In this document: piece after piece, positions 42,874-52,094 of the stretch
Numbering within the stretch: position 1 is the first letter of the stretch
Layout of the letters: each line of letters opens with the position of its first letter
NCBI RefSeq assembly: GCF_007097525.1
Contig: NZ_VKDD01000008.1
Span: forward strand, 1 to 64,000
DNA: 64,000 bases
Source of the DNA: Thalassomonas sp. M1454
Lineage (GTDB): Bacteria; Pseudomonadota; Gammaproteobacteria; Enterobacterales; Alteromonadaceae
Reading direction: 5' to 3'
Program-made: the position numbers and the translations under genes
Notes under the pieces: generated by a model
Seen by the model: only the letters and a program-made list of their open reading frames with translations
Told to the model about the DNA's origin: nothing
The model's database searches: none

Positions 42874-43230
42874 TTAGCGAGTTTTACAGGATTGGATAAA
42901 GGCATTTAACGTATTTAAATGCTCATTCGATGGGCTAATAAATTTTAAGCCTAGTTGAAATTTTTGTTGGGAAATACGTCGATTAATAATCATACGCAGC
43001 TTAATTTTTTCAAGAATTAGTTGTTCAGTTTTAATCGAAATATAGAACTCAGGAGGGTGTGGGCAATGCTTGAGGATGGAGTCAGTAACGTTTTTCCCTA
43101 CTTCTACCTGTAGGCCAGATAAAGATATATTAAGCGCATTACCTGCAAGAACGATATCGTCATTATCGAATGATATGGTTATTGGTAAGTCTATATCAAA
43201 TCTTGGGTGAAATCGTCTTTCAAGCGACAT
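42874..43230 (-). CDS. PilZ domain protein
   Basis: 118 residues, one domain. The c-di-GMP-binding motifs RRFHPR (RxxxR type) and NISLSG (D/NxSxxG type) are both present, so it can probably bind c-di-GMP. It lies between pabA/trpG and astC on the same strand. Output function unknown. Confidence 0.9.
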   Translation of the reverse strand: MSLERRFHPRFDIDLPITISFDNDDIVLAGNALNISLSGLQVEVGKNVTDSILKHCPHPPEFYISIKTEQLILEKIKLRMIINRRISQQKFQLGLKFISPSNEHLNTLNAFIQSCKTR

Positions 43231-43293
43231 ACCAATCCTTTTGGTTTTTTATTATTGTGGTATCTATTCGGCTTATATAATAAAACTAACGAT

Positions 43294-43878
43294 TTAAGCC
43301 GTTAATGTCAAAAAGTTATTAAGCAATTGATGTCCTTGTTCCGTTAAGACTGACTCAGGATGAAATTGTACGCCGAGTATAGGTAAGGTCTTATGTTCAA
43401 TCGCCATTATCTCATCAATCTTACCATTTTCTGTTTCAGTCCAGGCGCTAACCTCTAAGTTGTTAGGTAATGATGATGCTTGGACAGTTAATGAATGATA
43501 TCGAGTTACCTGTAAAGGCAAATTAAGCCCATCGAATAATCGTTTATTGTTGTGATTAATTAATGATGTTTTACCATGCATGACTTGTTTGGCTTTTTGA
43601 ATGTTTGCGCCAAAGTGTTGAGCGATACATTGATGTCCTAAACAAACGCCTAGTAAAGGAATTTTGCCAGCAAAGCTTTGCACTACATTTAGTGATATAC
43701 CCGCACTATCTGGATCACAGGGCCCTGGAGAGATAACTATATATTGGGGCTTTAATTCATTTATTTGCTCTATAGTTATTTCGTCATTACGTACTACTTT
43801 TACATCCTGTCCTAAGTGCTGGAAATAGTGGACTAAATTAAACGTAAAAGAATCGTAATTATCTATCATTAATAACAT
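43294..43878 (-). CDS. pabA: Aminodeoxychorismate/anthranilate synthase glutaminase subunit
   Basis: 194 residues, class I glutamine amidotransferase. The nucleophile is in [10 protein letters not shown], and the His-Glu pair in [13 protein letters not shown]. It supplies ammonia to PabB (folate) and perhaps to TrpE. No trp genes are near, and the link to the argD-type gene is as in E. coli, so pabA is the likely role; a dual TrpG/PabA role is possible. Confidence 0.92.
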   Translation of the reverse strand: MLLMIDNYDSFTFNLVHYFQHLGQDVKVVRNDEITIEQINELKPQYIVISPGPCDPDSAGISLNVVQSFAGKIPLLGVCLGHQCIAQHFGANIQKAKQVMHGKTSLINHNNKRLFDGLNLPLQVTRYHSLTVQASSLPNNLEVSAWTETENGKIDEIMAIEHKTLPILGVQFHPESVLTEQGHQLLNNFLTLTA

Positions 43879-43956
43879 GGGAGAAACCTAGCTTACACAG
43901 AGGTGGCAATTATTTCATTTTAACTGATGCGATTAAAGCTTAAAGTTAAGCATTAA

Positions 43957-44781
43957 CTATTTTAACGCAATAAAGCTAATAGAATTGTTACTTTCTAAAA
44001 CTTCAACTTTGTCACCTATTTGAATTTTACCATGATTTAATGGTATCAAGTTTTGTCCGAAATAAATTTCACCATCATCAGCTAGGCGATATTTCTCCAG
44101 AGTAGCCAAAGGTTCTTTGTTTGCATGACGTTTACCATTGTGTGCATCGACAGTGGTAAAAATACAACGACTGCAATGTTTAGGTAAAATAAACTCAACT
44201 TCGCCAATTTTAATTTTTGACCAATTATCTTCGGCAAATGCGCTGCAATCTTGTATTACTATATTGGGCCTAAATTGTGCCATCTCGGTGTGACTTGTTG
44301 ACTTACTATTTAAATCATCTAGTGAGGCTTGGGAAATTAGAAGTATTGGATAACCATCGGCAAAACTGACTTGTTGCTCAAAGCCAGAAATATAACGCTG
44401 TGCTTCATTGCCGAAATAGTGTAACTGACACTGTGTATTTAAATATTTGCTGAACCATTCATCGATATTCACGCTGCAATGTTGCGCCAAAATAGAATCA
44501 TTCCATACTTGTACCGAATGATGTTGCTTTGAAAAATCAGCAAAATTTATCACTAAGTCATCCATTTTAGGCGCTGTGACTAAATAACCATTGGCAATAC
44601 GTTGTAAGTTTACTAAAACTAATTTCGCTTTCGTTCGACCGGTTATAAACTTTCCTTGTAAATCGGTAATGACAAAACTACGGTCAAATTCTAAACCTCT
44701 TTCTTTTACCATCGAGGTAGACAATTGGATGCCACTAGTGGATTTAATTGGGTAAATTGATAATGCAGATATATGTGCCAT
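43957..44781 (-). CDS. MOSC domain protein (YcbX-like)
   Basis: 274 residues. The N-terminal beta-barrel (IYPIKSTSGIQLSTSMVKERGLEFDRSFVITD) is followed by a MOSC domain with the conserved Cys in HCSRCIFTTVDAH. MOSC proteins use molybdenum cofactor or act as sulphur carriers; E. coli YcbX reduces N-hydroxylated bases. No 2Fe-2S ferredoxin domain is seen at the C-terminus (the E. coli form has one), so it needs a separate electron donor. Confidence 0.9.
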   Translation of the reverse strand: MAHISALSIYPIKSTSGIQLSTSMVKERGLEFDRSFVITDLQGKFITGRTKAKLVLVNLQRIANGYLVTAPKMDDLVINFADFSKQHHSVQVWNDSILAQHCSVNIDEWFSKYLNTQCQLHYFGNEAQRYISGFEQQVSFADGYPILLISQASLDDLNSKSTSHTEMAQFRPNIVIQDCSAFAEDNWSKIKIGEVEFILPKHCSRCIFTTVDAHNGKRHANKEPLATLEKYRLADDGEIYFGQNLIPLNHGKIQIGDKVEVLESNNSISFIALK

Positions 44782-44932
44782 ATAAAGTTACTTGAAAATA
44801 TTAATAAACCCATCATTGCTAAATGAATTTATCAAAGTTGTTAGTGAATACGCTATAATGCATTTTAATAATAAAACAAACAAGCTCCCACATCACTTAC
44901 TCGATGTGCCAACTTTTTGGTGACCGATAGCA

Positions 44933-46120
44933 ATGTCCTCCAGTTCTAATACAAAAACTGCTTTAACCATTATGTGGTTATTACCTTTACTGGCCTCTAT
45001 TGTAGCGATAACACCTTTGGCAATCGATTTATATTTACCTGCTATGCCTATTATTGCAGAGCAATATGACACTACTATTGCAGCAGTACAAAACTCATTA
45101 AGTGTTTACCTAGGTGGGTACGCATTAGGTATGTTAATTTTTGGCCCTCTTGCAGATAAATTAGGTCGCAGGCGTTTGGCTATTTTAGGTTTATCTGGTT
45201 TTGCTTTAGTCTCACTCTACATTCCTTTTTCAGCTTCAATTAATGAATTTATTATTTTAAGAGGTATTCAAGCCTTTCTTGGCAGTGCTGCTACTGTCGT
45301 TGTTCCTGGCATAATTAGAGAGGTTTACGGGAAAAATACCGCTAAGGGTATGTCTTATGTAAGTATGATCATGATGTTTGCCCCTATGCTTGCCCCTACT
45401 ATAGGCAGCTTTATTATGTACATAGATAGCTGGCAATCAATGTTCTACTTTCTTTTTGGCTATGCATTTGTAATTTTACTATTTGCTATTAAGTACCTTC
45501 CTGAAACTCAAACGAGTAATAAAAGTGAACTATCTATTTTAGCTAGCTATAAAACTGTGTTACTGGAAAAGTCGGCACAAAAGAACATTCTGACCTCGAT
45601 GCTAGTTTCATTAAGCTTTTTTAGTTACTTAACTGCAATTCCGTTTGTATATCTTGTTATTTATGAGACGACTGAATTTGTATTTAGCTTTTTATTTGGC
45701 ATAAATGTTGTTGCATTAATGACAGCGCAATTCATTAACAGTCGCTATGTCGTTCGCTATGGTTCACCGCATATGCTTAAATATGGTTTTTATTGCGCAT
45801 TTACCTCTGCAATCTTACTTGTTAGTGTTAACGCTCTAGAGATGAGCCTCTTTTGGACTGTTATCACTATTTTGCCGGTGATGGGAAGTATGTCACTAAT
45901 AGCGGTAAATGCTGATGCATTAATTTTAATTCAATTTAAACAGCAAAGTGGTACAGCTACTGCTGTTATTGGAACACTTCGATTTGGTATTGGCGCGTTA
46001 GCTGGCCCGATCTTAGCCGCTTTTCATAATGGAACTGCTATGCCATTTACCCTGTTAATGTTGACCGCAATTGTATTGGTTGGTCTTTGCCAATATTCAA
46101 ACATAACAGCTAAACATTAG
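44933..46120 (+). CDS. Bcr/CflA-family MFS drug efflux transporter
   Basis: 395 residues, twelve predicted membrane segments. The MFS motif GPLADKLGRRRL is between TM2 and TM3, after APLAIDLYLPAMP, the Bcr/CflA entry sequence; motif C (APMLAPTIGSFIM) lies in TM5. It probably exports an antibiotic or metabolite. It is divergent from the MOSC gene with no regulator nearby. Confidence 0.9.
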   Translation: MSSSSNTKTALTIMWLLPLLASIVAITPLAIDLYLPAMPIIAEQYDTTIAAVQNSLSVYLGGYALGMLIFGPLADKLGRRRLAILGLSGFALVSLYIPFSASINEFIILRGIQAFLGSAATVVVPGIIREVYGKNTAKGMSYVSMIMMFAPMLAPTIGSFIMYIDSWQSMFYFLFGYAFVILLFAIKYLPETQTSNKSELSILASYKTVLLEKSAQKNILTSMLVSLSFFSYLTAIPFVYLVIYETTEFVFSFLFGINVVALMTAQFINSRYVVRYGSPHMLKYGFYCAFTSAILLVSVNALEMSLFWTVITILPVMGSMSLIAVNADALILIQFKQQSGTATAVIGTLRFGIGALAGPILAAFHNGTAMPFTLLMLTAIVLVGLCQYSNITAKH

Positions 46121-46660
46121 CTTTTAATTCTCTTATCGTAAAACTCTCTATAAAGCTCTATTTTGAATAATTGGGCTTATTTTCCTTAAATAATCTACTT
46201 CGGTTACAAAAAAGTTGAAAATATTTTTTTCCAAATTGTACAAAAATAAACCGTTTTAAATTAACTATTTATTAACATTTTAGATTTGTAAGTTGTTTTT
46301 ATATGGTTAACTTGTGGTTAAAAAGTGTACTGTAAATTTGACCAAAGCCAGTGTTTAAGCATACATTAGGCTCCATAGAAGAATAATAAGAACCAGTCTT
46401 TATGATAGATGTTAGAAGAGGAAATTCGGTTTAACACTTCAAAAAGATGGGTTTTGTAACTTAGATAAAGAGCGTATTCGATTTTAATCAAATTGTATAA
46501 GTAGTTAATTTATTAATAATCATAAGTCTACGATACTTGTCCTTGTTTTGCAGAGCTGTCAGTATTTTTTGCGTGTTAACCTTTAAGTTAAACATAATAA
46601 TAAAAAAGACAATCTATTGCGTTAAGGCGTGTTGTAGACTTCACGACAGTGGAGTCTGAA
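46121..46660. other. Gene-free region upstream of the protease pair
   Basis: 540 AT-rich bases. GGTTACAAAAAAGTTG (46202-46217) is a weak relative of the GTTACAAATTG word. No credible open frame, promoter or terminator that I can defend. Confidence 0.5.
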
Positions 46661-49009
46661 ATGTTGAGTGTTATCAGAGTACCCCGGTTGCTAAGACATT
46701 ATATTAGCAATCATAGATTTGGCTGTTTAAATGCAGTTGAATTTAAACTTTTACCTATCCTTATTAGTTTTAGTCTATTTCTAGTAATTTTTAGTGCCCC
46801 CTCGTTTGCAAAAAAGCAATGGCAAGATAGCCAAGTTTTAGTTAAAGCTAAGTCGGGAGTGTCAGATAAAAAACTACACAAGCTCCTTAAAAGTCTTAAT
46901 TTAAACACTAAGAAAAAGTTTTCAAAATTAAATATTCAATTACTTGAAACACCAATAGGTCAAGAGGTTGAAATTGTTAATTTACTTAATGCCAGTCCTT
47001 TAATCGATTTTGCTGAATTAGATATCGGCGCCAATTCCAATGTCACAGCAAATGATACAAGATATGCATCAGCTTGGCATTTAGCCCAAATAAACATGCC
47101 CCAAGCTTGGGAAAAATCTAAAGGTAAAGATATCGTTGTTGCTGTGTTAGACGCAGGTGTGGATCCTAGTCATGAAGATTTAACTGGCCAAGTTTTAGCT
47201 GGCCGTAATGTCGTCAGTAACAATTCTGATACTAGCGATCTAAATGGGCACGGTACGCTAGTAGCAGGCACAATATCTGCATTGAGTAACAATAATTTAG
47301 GTGTCACTTCAATTGCTTGGGATGCCAAAATATTACCTGTTAGGATCTCAAATGCATCTGATGGCTATGCTTTTTCAAGTCATATAGCTGCGGGTTTAAC
47401 CTGGGCTGCAGATAATGGGGCAGATGTTGCTAACTTAAGTTATGACGTTCATAGCAGTAGCACTGTTGCAACAGCTGCGGATTACTTTCGCAGCAAAGGT
47501 GGACTGGTTGTTATATCTGCGGGCAATGGTGGTAAAGAACTTTCTTGTAGTGCTAAAACTAGTTTAATTGTAGTTTCGGCTACCGATCAAAATGATAATT
47601 TAGCTAGCTTTTCGGATTATGGTAAATGCATTGATATTTCCGCGCCCGGGGTGAGTATTTATACGACTCATAAATCAGGTGGCTATAGCAAAGCTAGTGG
47701 CACCTCCTTTTCTGCACCAATAACTTCTGCGGTCATAGCATTAATGAAAGCAGCGAAACCGAGCGCATCGATCACCGACATAGAAACAACGTTAAAACAA
47801 AGTGCAAATAAATCAGTTCATAATGGAGATTATTCAATTCGATTTGGATATGGCCGAATTGATGCTAACGCTGCATTAACCTCTTTAGCAGGTGATCAAG
47901 TGATCGATCAATTGGCACCTTCAGTGAACATTACCTCGCCAACCCAAGATAGCATTCATTCTGAAGACTTCATTGTAGCAGTCAATGCCCAAGATGAAAC
48001 AGAAATCGAGAGGGTTGAACTGTTTATAAACGGTGGGCTAATTGGCACCGAAAGACAGGAACCATATGAGTTTTATGTCGAAATAGCAAACTACCTTGAC
48101 CATCAAGATTTAAGCCTATACTCAGTTGCTTTTGATAGTGCAGGAAATTACAGCCAGTCGGATACGCTCATAATTAACCTTGATATTATTGAACCGGATA
48201 CAGATAAAGATGGCGTTGTTGACAGTGAAGATGACTTCCCAAACGATCCTGCCGAATGGAATGACAGCGACTTAGATGGTGTTGGTGATAACGCCGATGC
48301 ATTCCCAAATGATGTTAAGGAATGGCAAGACAGTGACTTAGATGGTGTTGGTGATAACGCCGATGCATTCCCAAATGATGTTAAGGAATGGCAAGACAGT
48401 GACTTAGATGGTGTTGGTGATAACGCCGATGCATTCCCAAATGATGTTAAGGAATGGCAAGACAGCGACTTAGATGGTGTTGGTGATAACGCCGATACAT
48501 TCCCAAATGATGTTAAGGAATGGCAAGACAGTGACTTAGATGGTGTTGGTGATAACGCCGATGCATTCCCAAATGATGTTAAGGAATGGCAAGATAGTGA
48601 CTTAGATGGTGTTGGTGATAATGCCGATGCATTCCCTAATGATCCTTCCAAAACAGAACCTGACATTACTTCCCCCGAAAAACCGGATGATGTTCCAGAA
48701 CAGCCAGAAGTAATTATACCTGAGGAAGAACAAGAAGTTAGTGTACCAGAAGAGCCTGAAGTTATTCCAACTGAAGATAGTTCTGATGATCCGTTACAGA
48801 ATAATGACACTACTGAAGATGATACTGCTAATACTGAAAGTAGCACTGAAACGGATACTACAAATGAAAATGATTTAGATAATAATCAAATTACGGAAAA
48901 TGAAACCGTTACAGAGCAACAAGAAGGCTCTACAGGTGGTTCGCTTTATTACTTGATCTTATTACTTATATTAGGAGGAGCAATAAAGTGTTCAAAGATA
49001 AGAAAATAA
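46661..49009 (+). CDS. Subtilisin-like (S8) protease with calcium-type repeats and GlyGly-CTERM
   Basis: 782 residues from ATG 46661 (GGAG six bases upstream; a GTG at 46649 would overlap that RBS). Signal peptide with a long polar start, hydrophobic core LLPILISFSLFLVIFSA, cut near SFA. Then a prodomain (about 50-120), catalytic domain with D164, H197 and S349 (VLDAGVDP, GHGTLVAG, GTSFSAP), an Ig-like domain (about 420-510) and seven 22-residue repeats of the form DSDLDGVGDNADAFPNDVKEWQ, a thrombospondin type 3-like calcium motif. An acidic Thr/Glu linker leads to GG, a membrane helix and SKIRK: a GlyGly-CTERM sorting signal, so it is probably processed by a rhombosortase and surface-attached or released. 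It overlaps the next gene by 22 bases. Confidence 0.92.
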   Translation: MLSVIRVPRLLRHYISNHRFGCLNAVEFKLLPILISFSLFLVIFSAPSFAKKQWQDSQVLVKAKSGVSDKKLHKLLKSLNLNTKKKFSKLNIQLLETPIGQEVEIVNLLNASPLIDFAELDIGANSNVTANDTRYASAWHLAQINMPQAWEKSKGKDIVVAVLDAGVDPSHEDLTGQVLAGRNVVSNNSDTSDLNGHGTLVAGTISALSNNNLGVTSIAWDAKILPVRISNASDGYAFSSHIAAGLTWAADNGADVANLSYDVHSSSTVATAADYFRSKGGLVVISAGNGGKELSCSAKTSLIVVSATDQNDNLASFSDYGKCIDISAPGVSIYTTHKSGGYSKASGTSFSAPITSAVIALMKAAKPSASITDIETTLKQSANKSVHNGDYSIRFGYGRIDANAALTSLAGDQVIDQLAPSVNITSPTQDSIHSEDFIVAVNAQDETEIERVELFINGGLIGTERQEPYEFYVEIANYLDHQDLSLYSVAFDSAGNYSQSDTLIINLDIIEPDTDKDGVVDSEDDFPNDPAEWNDSDLDGVGDNADAFPNDVKEWQDSDLDGVGDNADAFPNDVKEWQDSDLDGVGDNADAFPNDVKEWQDSDLDGVGDNADTFPNDVKEWQDSDLDGVGDNADAFPNDVKEWQDSDLDGVGDNADAFPNDPSKTEPDITSPEKPDDVPEQPEVIIPEEEQEVSVPEEPEVIPTEDSSDDPLQNNDTTEDDTANTESSTETDTTNENDLDNNQITENETVTEQQEGSTGGSLYYLILLLILGGAIKCSKIRK
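48197..48658 (+). repeat. 66-bp in-frame coding repeat (seven copies)
   Basis: Units begin at 48197 (diverged), 48263, 48329, 48395, 48461, 48527 and 48593. The middle five are nearly identical in DNA, including silent positions, which points to recent expansion or gene conversion. Each unit gives 22 residues with D-x-D-x-D-G and a Phe-Pro-Asn-Asp end. Confidence 0.97.
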
Positions 49010-50781
49010 TTATAAAACTAACGCTAGGATTACTTTTACCAACAATATTCTCAGGGCAGGTTTTTGCGAAAAATTCCTATGCTAAAGGGGAATTATTAAT
49101 AGCAACTAAAGCAGGAGTTAGCGATGCACAATTAGAGTTGATTTTAGAGAAACATACAGCTAAAAAAAAGAAAAGAATTCAGCTTAAAGATAGCAATATT
49201 CACTTAATAACAGTACCTGAAAATGCAGAGCGGGGCATTGTAAATGCTCTATCTAAAAACCCTAATATTGAGTTTGCAGAACTTAATGAGTTAGTGCCTG
49301 TAAGTGAAGTAATACCTAATGACCCAAGGTATAGTGATGCATGGCATTTATCAAAAATTAATATGTCTAAAGCTTGGGATATATCTAAAGGCGAAGGCAT
49401 TGTTGTCGCTGTGTTGGATTCTGGTATTTACCCGCATGCAGATTTATCTGCAAATTTACTCACAGGTTATAATACGGTAAGTAATAATACCGATACTAGT
49501 GATAGTTCAGGGCATGGAACTTTAGTTGCTGGAGTTATTGCCGCAATAAGTAACAATAACATTGGCGTAACATCAATTGCTTGGAATAGTAAGATATTGC
49601 CCGTAAAAATATCAAATGCGAGTGATGGATACGCCTACGCAAGTGACATAGCACAAGGTATTGCTTGGGCGGCAGATAATGGTGCTGATATAGTGAATAT
49701 CAGTTATCAAGTATCGCATAGCTTTACGGTCACTAGTGCAGCTCAAAGCTTCTATAATCAAGGTGGTTTGGTCGTAGCTTCTGCTGGTAATAGTGGAGCT
49801 GAACTAAATTGCTCAGATAATGCCGTAATAATAACTGTTTCAGCTACTGGTTCTGATGATAATAAAACTAGTTGGTCTAATTATGGTAATTGTATTGACG
49901 TAGCCGCTCCGGGTTCTAGCATTTATACCACCCATAAATCTGGCGGTTATTCACAAGCAAATGGCACTTCTTTTTCAGCTCCGGTTACTGCTGCAGTTTT
50001 AGCCTTGATGAAAGCTAAATATCCGCAATTAACAAATAGACAGTTAGAGGAGTTACTTGAAAGTAGCGCAGATAAAACAGTAAGTGGAACTAGCTACTCT
50101 AAATTTTATGGTCATGGACGTATCGATGCTTTCAGTGCGCTTACATCTGTTATCGATGCACCTGAGGTAGATCAGGTAGCACCAGTAGCGACGGTTACTT
50201 CACCAGTTGAAAATAGCTCCAATAATGCAACGATTGAAATTTTAGTATCTGCAACTGACAATGTTGGTGTTAATAAAGTGGAGCTATATATAGAAGGCAC
50301 TTTAATAGGAACAGATAATTCAGCACCATTTTCATTTGTTTATGATAGCTCTAGCCATGTAAATCAAGAGGTTGCTATTGAAGCAAAAGCCTTTGATGCC
50401 GAAAATAATATCGGCAGTAGTGGTATCCATTGGATATATTTTGATAATACTCCTGAGCCTGAGCCAGCAGATACGCAGGCGCCAACAGTAACTATAACCA
50501 ACTTTGTTGATGGAAGCTCTATTAGTTCAAATACAACATTCAATGTTCGTGCTACAGATAATAAAGGTGTGATAAAAACAGAACTATTTATTGATGGGCA
50601 GCTTAAATCGCAGACATCTTCAGGGGTTTTAGACTATAGCTGGAATGTACGAAAGGTTAATGCAGGTAGCCACCAAATTGTGACTAAGGCATATGATGCA
50701 GCAGGAAATAGTGCACAAGAAACATATAGTGTTAATGTTGTTACAAGTACTAAGGGTAATAAAGGTAAAAAACGTCGTTAA
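48988..50781 (+). CDS. Second subtilisin-like (S8) protease, coupled
   Basis: 597 residues, starting at GTG with AGGAGG upstream, inside the last codons of the first protease gene. Signal peptide to about residue 28 (SGQVFA), prodomain, catalytic triad D144, H176, S328 (VLDSGIYP, GHGTLVAG, GTSFSAP), and two Ig-like domains in tandem (AATDNVGVNKVELYIEG and ATDNKGVIKTELFIDG patterns). The catalytic parts of the two proteases are very alike (for example ILPV(R/K)ISNASDGYA in both), so they arose by duplication. It has no repeat block or CTERM tail and ends in a basic GKKRR. It is likely secreted into the medium or periplasm. Confidence 0.92.
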   Translation: MFKDKKIIIKLTLGLLLPTIFSGQVFAKNSYAKGELLIATKAGVSDAQLELILEKHTAKKKKRIQLKDSNIHLITVPENAERGIVNALSKNPNIEFAELNELVPVSEVIPNDPRYSDAWHLSKINMSKAWDISKGEGIVVAVLDSGIYPHADLSANLLTGYNTVSNNTDTSDSSGHGTLVAGVIAAISNNNIGVTSIAWNSKILPVKISNASDGYAYASDIAQGIAWAADNGADIVNISYQVSHSFTVTSAAQSFYNQGGLVVASAGNSGAELNCSDNAVIITVSATGSDDNKTSWSNYGNCIDVAAPGSSIYTTHKSGGYSQANGTSFSAPVTAAVLALMKAKYPQLTNRQLEELLESSADKTVSGTSYSKFYGHGRIDAFSALTSVIDAPEVDQVAPVATVTSPVENSSNNATIEILVSATDNVGVNKVELYIEGTLIGTDNSAPFSFVYDSSSHVNQEVAIEAKAFDAENNIGSSGIHWIYFDNTPEPEPADTQAPTVTITNFVDGSSISSNTTFNVRATDNKGVIKTELFIDGQLKSQTSSGVLDYSWNVRKVNAGSHQIVTKAYDAAGNSAQETYSVNVVTSTKGNKGKKRR

Positions 50782-50809
50782 TATCTAAATAACAAATTAG
50801 TCGATATTA

Positions 50810-50841
50810 AAAAGCCCTGATTATTCAGGGCTTTATTTTTT
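50810..50841. terminator. Bidirectional terminator after the proteases
   Basis: AAAGCCCTGA-ttat-TCAGGGCTTT with A-run and T-run flanks; ends the protease pair and the convergent PEP-CTERM gene. Confidence 0.9.
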
Positions 50842-50846
50842 AATAA

Positions 50847-51593
50847 TTAATGAGTAAATCTTTTCCTAGCGAGTGCTAATCCAAATAATGCTAGTCCAAA
50901 AATTAATAAACTATTCGGCTCAGGAACATCAGGAACACATGGTTCAACACATTGTGGCGTAAATATTTCTTCGCCTGTTGCATACCCTTTAAAGCTGTTT
51001 TCGTTATCATCTCCAGTTGCTTGAGCACGTAGACCGAAATAAAAGCCAGAAAGTTTATCTAACGAAAAATCATCGTTATGAAAAGTGAGTTTTATAACAT
51101 TATTGGAATCAGTTTCAAATGCAAAAAGAACATCCCAATTAACTTGTTCTCCATCTATTTTTAAACCATTAAAGTTTTCATTAGTACTACCTGTAGAATC
51201 AGTAAGGAATGAATAATCTGCAAGGGGAGTACCATCATCGTTGAGGTTTAAACTCGCATCTAAATGATCGAACACACCCCAAGAACTCTCATCTTGGAAT
51301 AGATCAACATAAGTATCTTCAAATTCAAAACCTAAAGCGCCAAGTTTTTCACCTTCTCCTACATTAAAATGTAAGCTAAACCCATCACTATGTTGTGAAG
51401 CCGCTATTACAAGCTGTGGAACACCGCTATCATCATCCCCTTCGGTATGAGTCCAATTAAATGTATCAAAGCAAACCCAATTTTCTTGTGAAAAACCATC
51501 ACAGTTTTCTAAAAAATTACTATGTGCATTAAACGATGCAACTGAAAATATACCAGCAACCAACAATGCTTTTAATCTTAAAAAGTTAACCAT
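50847..51593 (-). CDS. PEP-CTERM sorting-domain protein
   Basis: 248 residues. Signal peptide ends about FNAHS. The C-terminus is VPEPNSLLIFGLALFGLALARKR: the PEP motif, a membrane helix and a basic end, processed by an exosortase and usually found in strains that make exopolysaccharide. The middle is an acidic beta-rich domain with paired cysteines (CDGF...CFDTF and CVEPC near the end), of unknown role. No exosortase gene is in the window. It follows a regulatory-looking stretch (see 51653). Confidence 0.9.
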   Translation of the reverse strand: MVNFLRLKALLVAGIFSVASFNAHSNFLENCDGFSQENWVCFDTFNWTHTEGDDDSGVPQLVIAASQHSDGFSLHFNVGEGEKLGALGFEFEDTYVDLFQDESSWGVFDHLDASLNLNDDGTPLADYSFLTDSTGSTNENFNGLKIDGEQVNWDVLFAFETDSNNVIKLTFHNDDFSLDKLSGFYFGLRAQATGDDNENSFKGYATGEEIFTPQCVEPCVPDVPEPNSLLIFGLALFGLALARKRFTH

Positions 51594-51652
51594 AACTAAA
51601 TCCTTATTGAAAATATAACCTAAGCAGCGAGCAATAGAGTTTGATATTTAAT

Positions 51653-51669
51653 AAGCATAAAGTGGACCA
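51653..51669 (-). promoter_or_regulatory. Possible sigma-54 promoter for the PEP-CTERM gene
   Basis: On the minus strand TGGTCC-n-TATGCTT gives a GG-N10-GC spacing about 60 bases upstream of the start. Some PEP-CTERM genes are sigma-54 dependent; the match to TGGCAC-N5-TTGC is partial. Confidence 0.3.
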
Positions 51670-51770
51670 TTATTATTAATTTATATTAATACAAATACTT
51701 AGCAGAAAACATTGCTTTTATAGGTATGTTGATAATGAAATGTGTAAAAATTTCTGACAAATTTTAAGGT

Positions 51771-51929
51771 TTATTCTTGACCTTGCTCTTTGGCTTTTAT
51801 TTCACTTTGTTGAATTCGCCATTTTTGTAGTTCGGCATAGTAATGATCCCAAACACATGGGTTACACGCGCCGCTTTCGCAACATTCGCCATTGCCAGGT
51901 TGGGTCGGTTTTTCTAATAATTCGGTCAT
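51771..51929 (-). CDS. Small Oxidored-like domain protein
   Basis: 52 codons: MTELLEKPTQPGNGECC, then ESGACNPCVWDHYYAELQKW. The pattern CC-x2-GxCxxCVWDxYxxEL is the small oxidoreductase-like N-terminal domain (Oxidored-like), usually part of a short protein, with four cysteines that could bind a metal or form disulphides. The gene is too short to be found by a length cut-off and lies alone between the PEP-CTERM and accC regions. Function unknown; the frame and cysteine pattern make it a likely real gene. Confidence 0.75.
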   Translation of the reverse strand: MTELLEKPTQPGNGECCESGACNPCVWDHYYAELQKWRIQQSEIKAKEQGQE

Positions 51930-52019
51930 AACGATAGTCTATTAAGTACTGTTTATTCAATTTTATCTTAAATGTAAATTAATAGAAAAGTGAATTTACT
52001 ATCAAATCAAATTGGCAAT

Positions 52020-52046
52020 AAAAAACCCTGCATTTGCAGGGTTTGA
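52020..52046 (-). terminator. Terminator of the aroQ-accB-accC operon
   Basis: On the minus strand AAACCCTGC-aaat-GCAGGGTTT followed by six T, shortly after the accC stop. Confidence 0.88.
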
Positions 52047-52053
52047 TTAAGAT

Positions 52054-52075
52054 CTGAACCAAGTTCAGGATGACG
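52054..52075. repeat. REP-like palindrome CTGAAC-caa-GTTCAG with ATGACG tail
   Basis: CTGAAC (52054-52059), caa, GTTCAG (52063-52068) then GATGACG. The same tail follows the palindromes behind tuf and before rplN; a member of one family by inference. Confidence 0.6.
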
Positions 52076-52094
52076 AGACTAGTGCTTTGTTACT

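Noticed and set aside
48148-48846. 232-codon open frame on the minus strand across the protease repeats
   Set aside because: It is the antisense of the 66-bp repeats (Ser/Pro-rich periodic translation); the plus-strand frame is clearly the gene.
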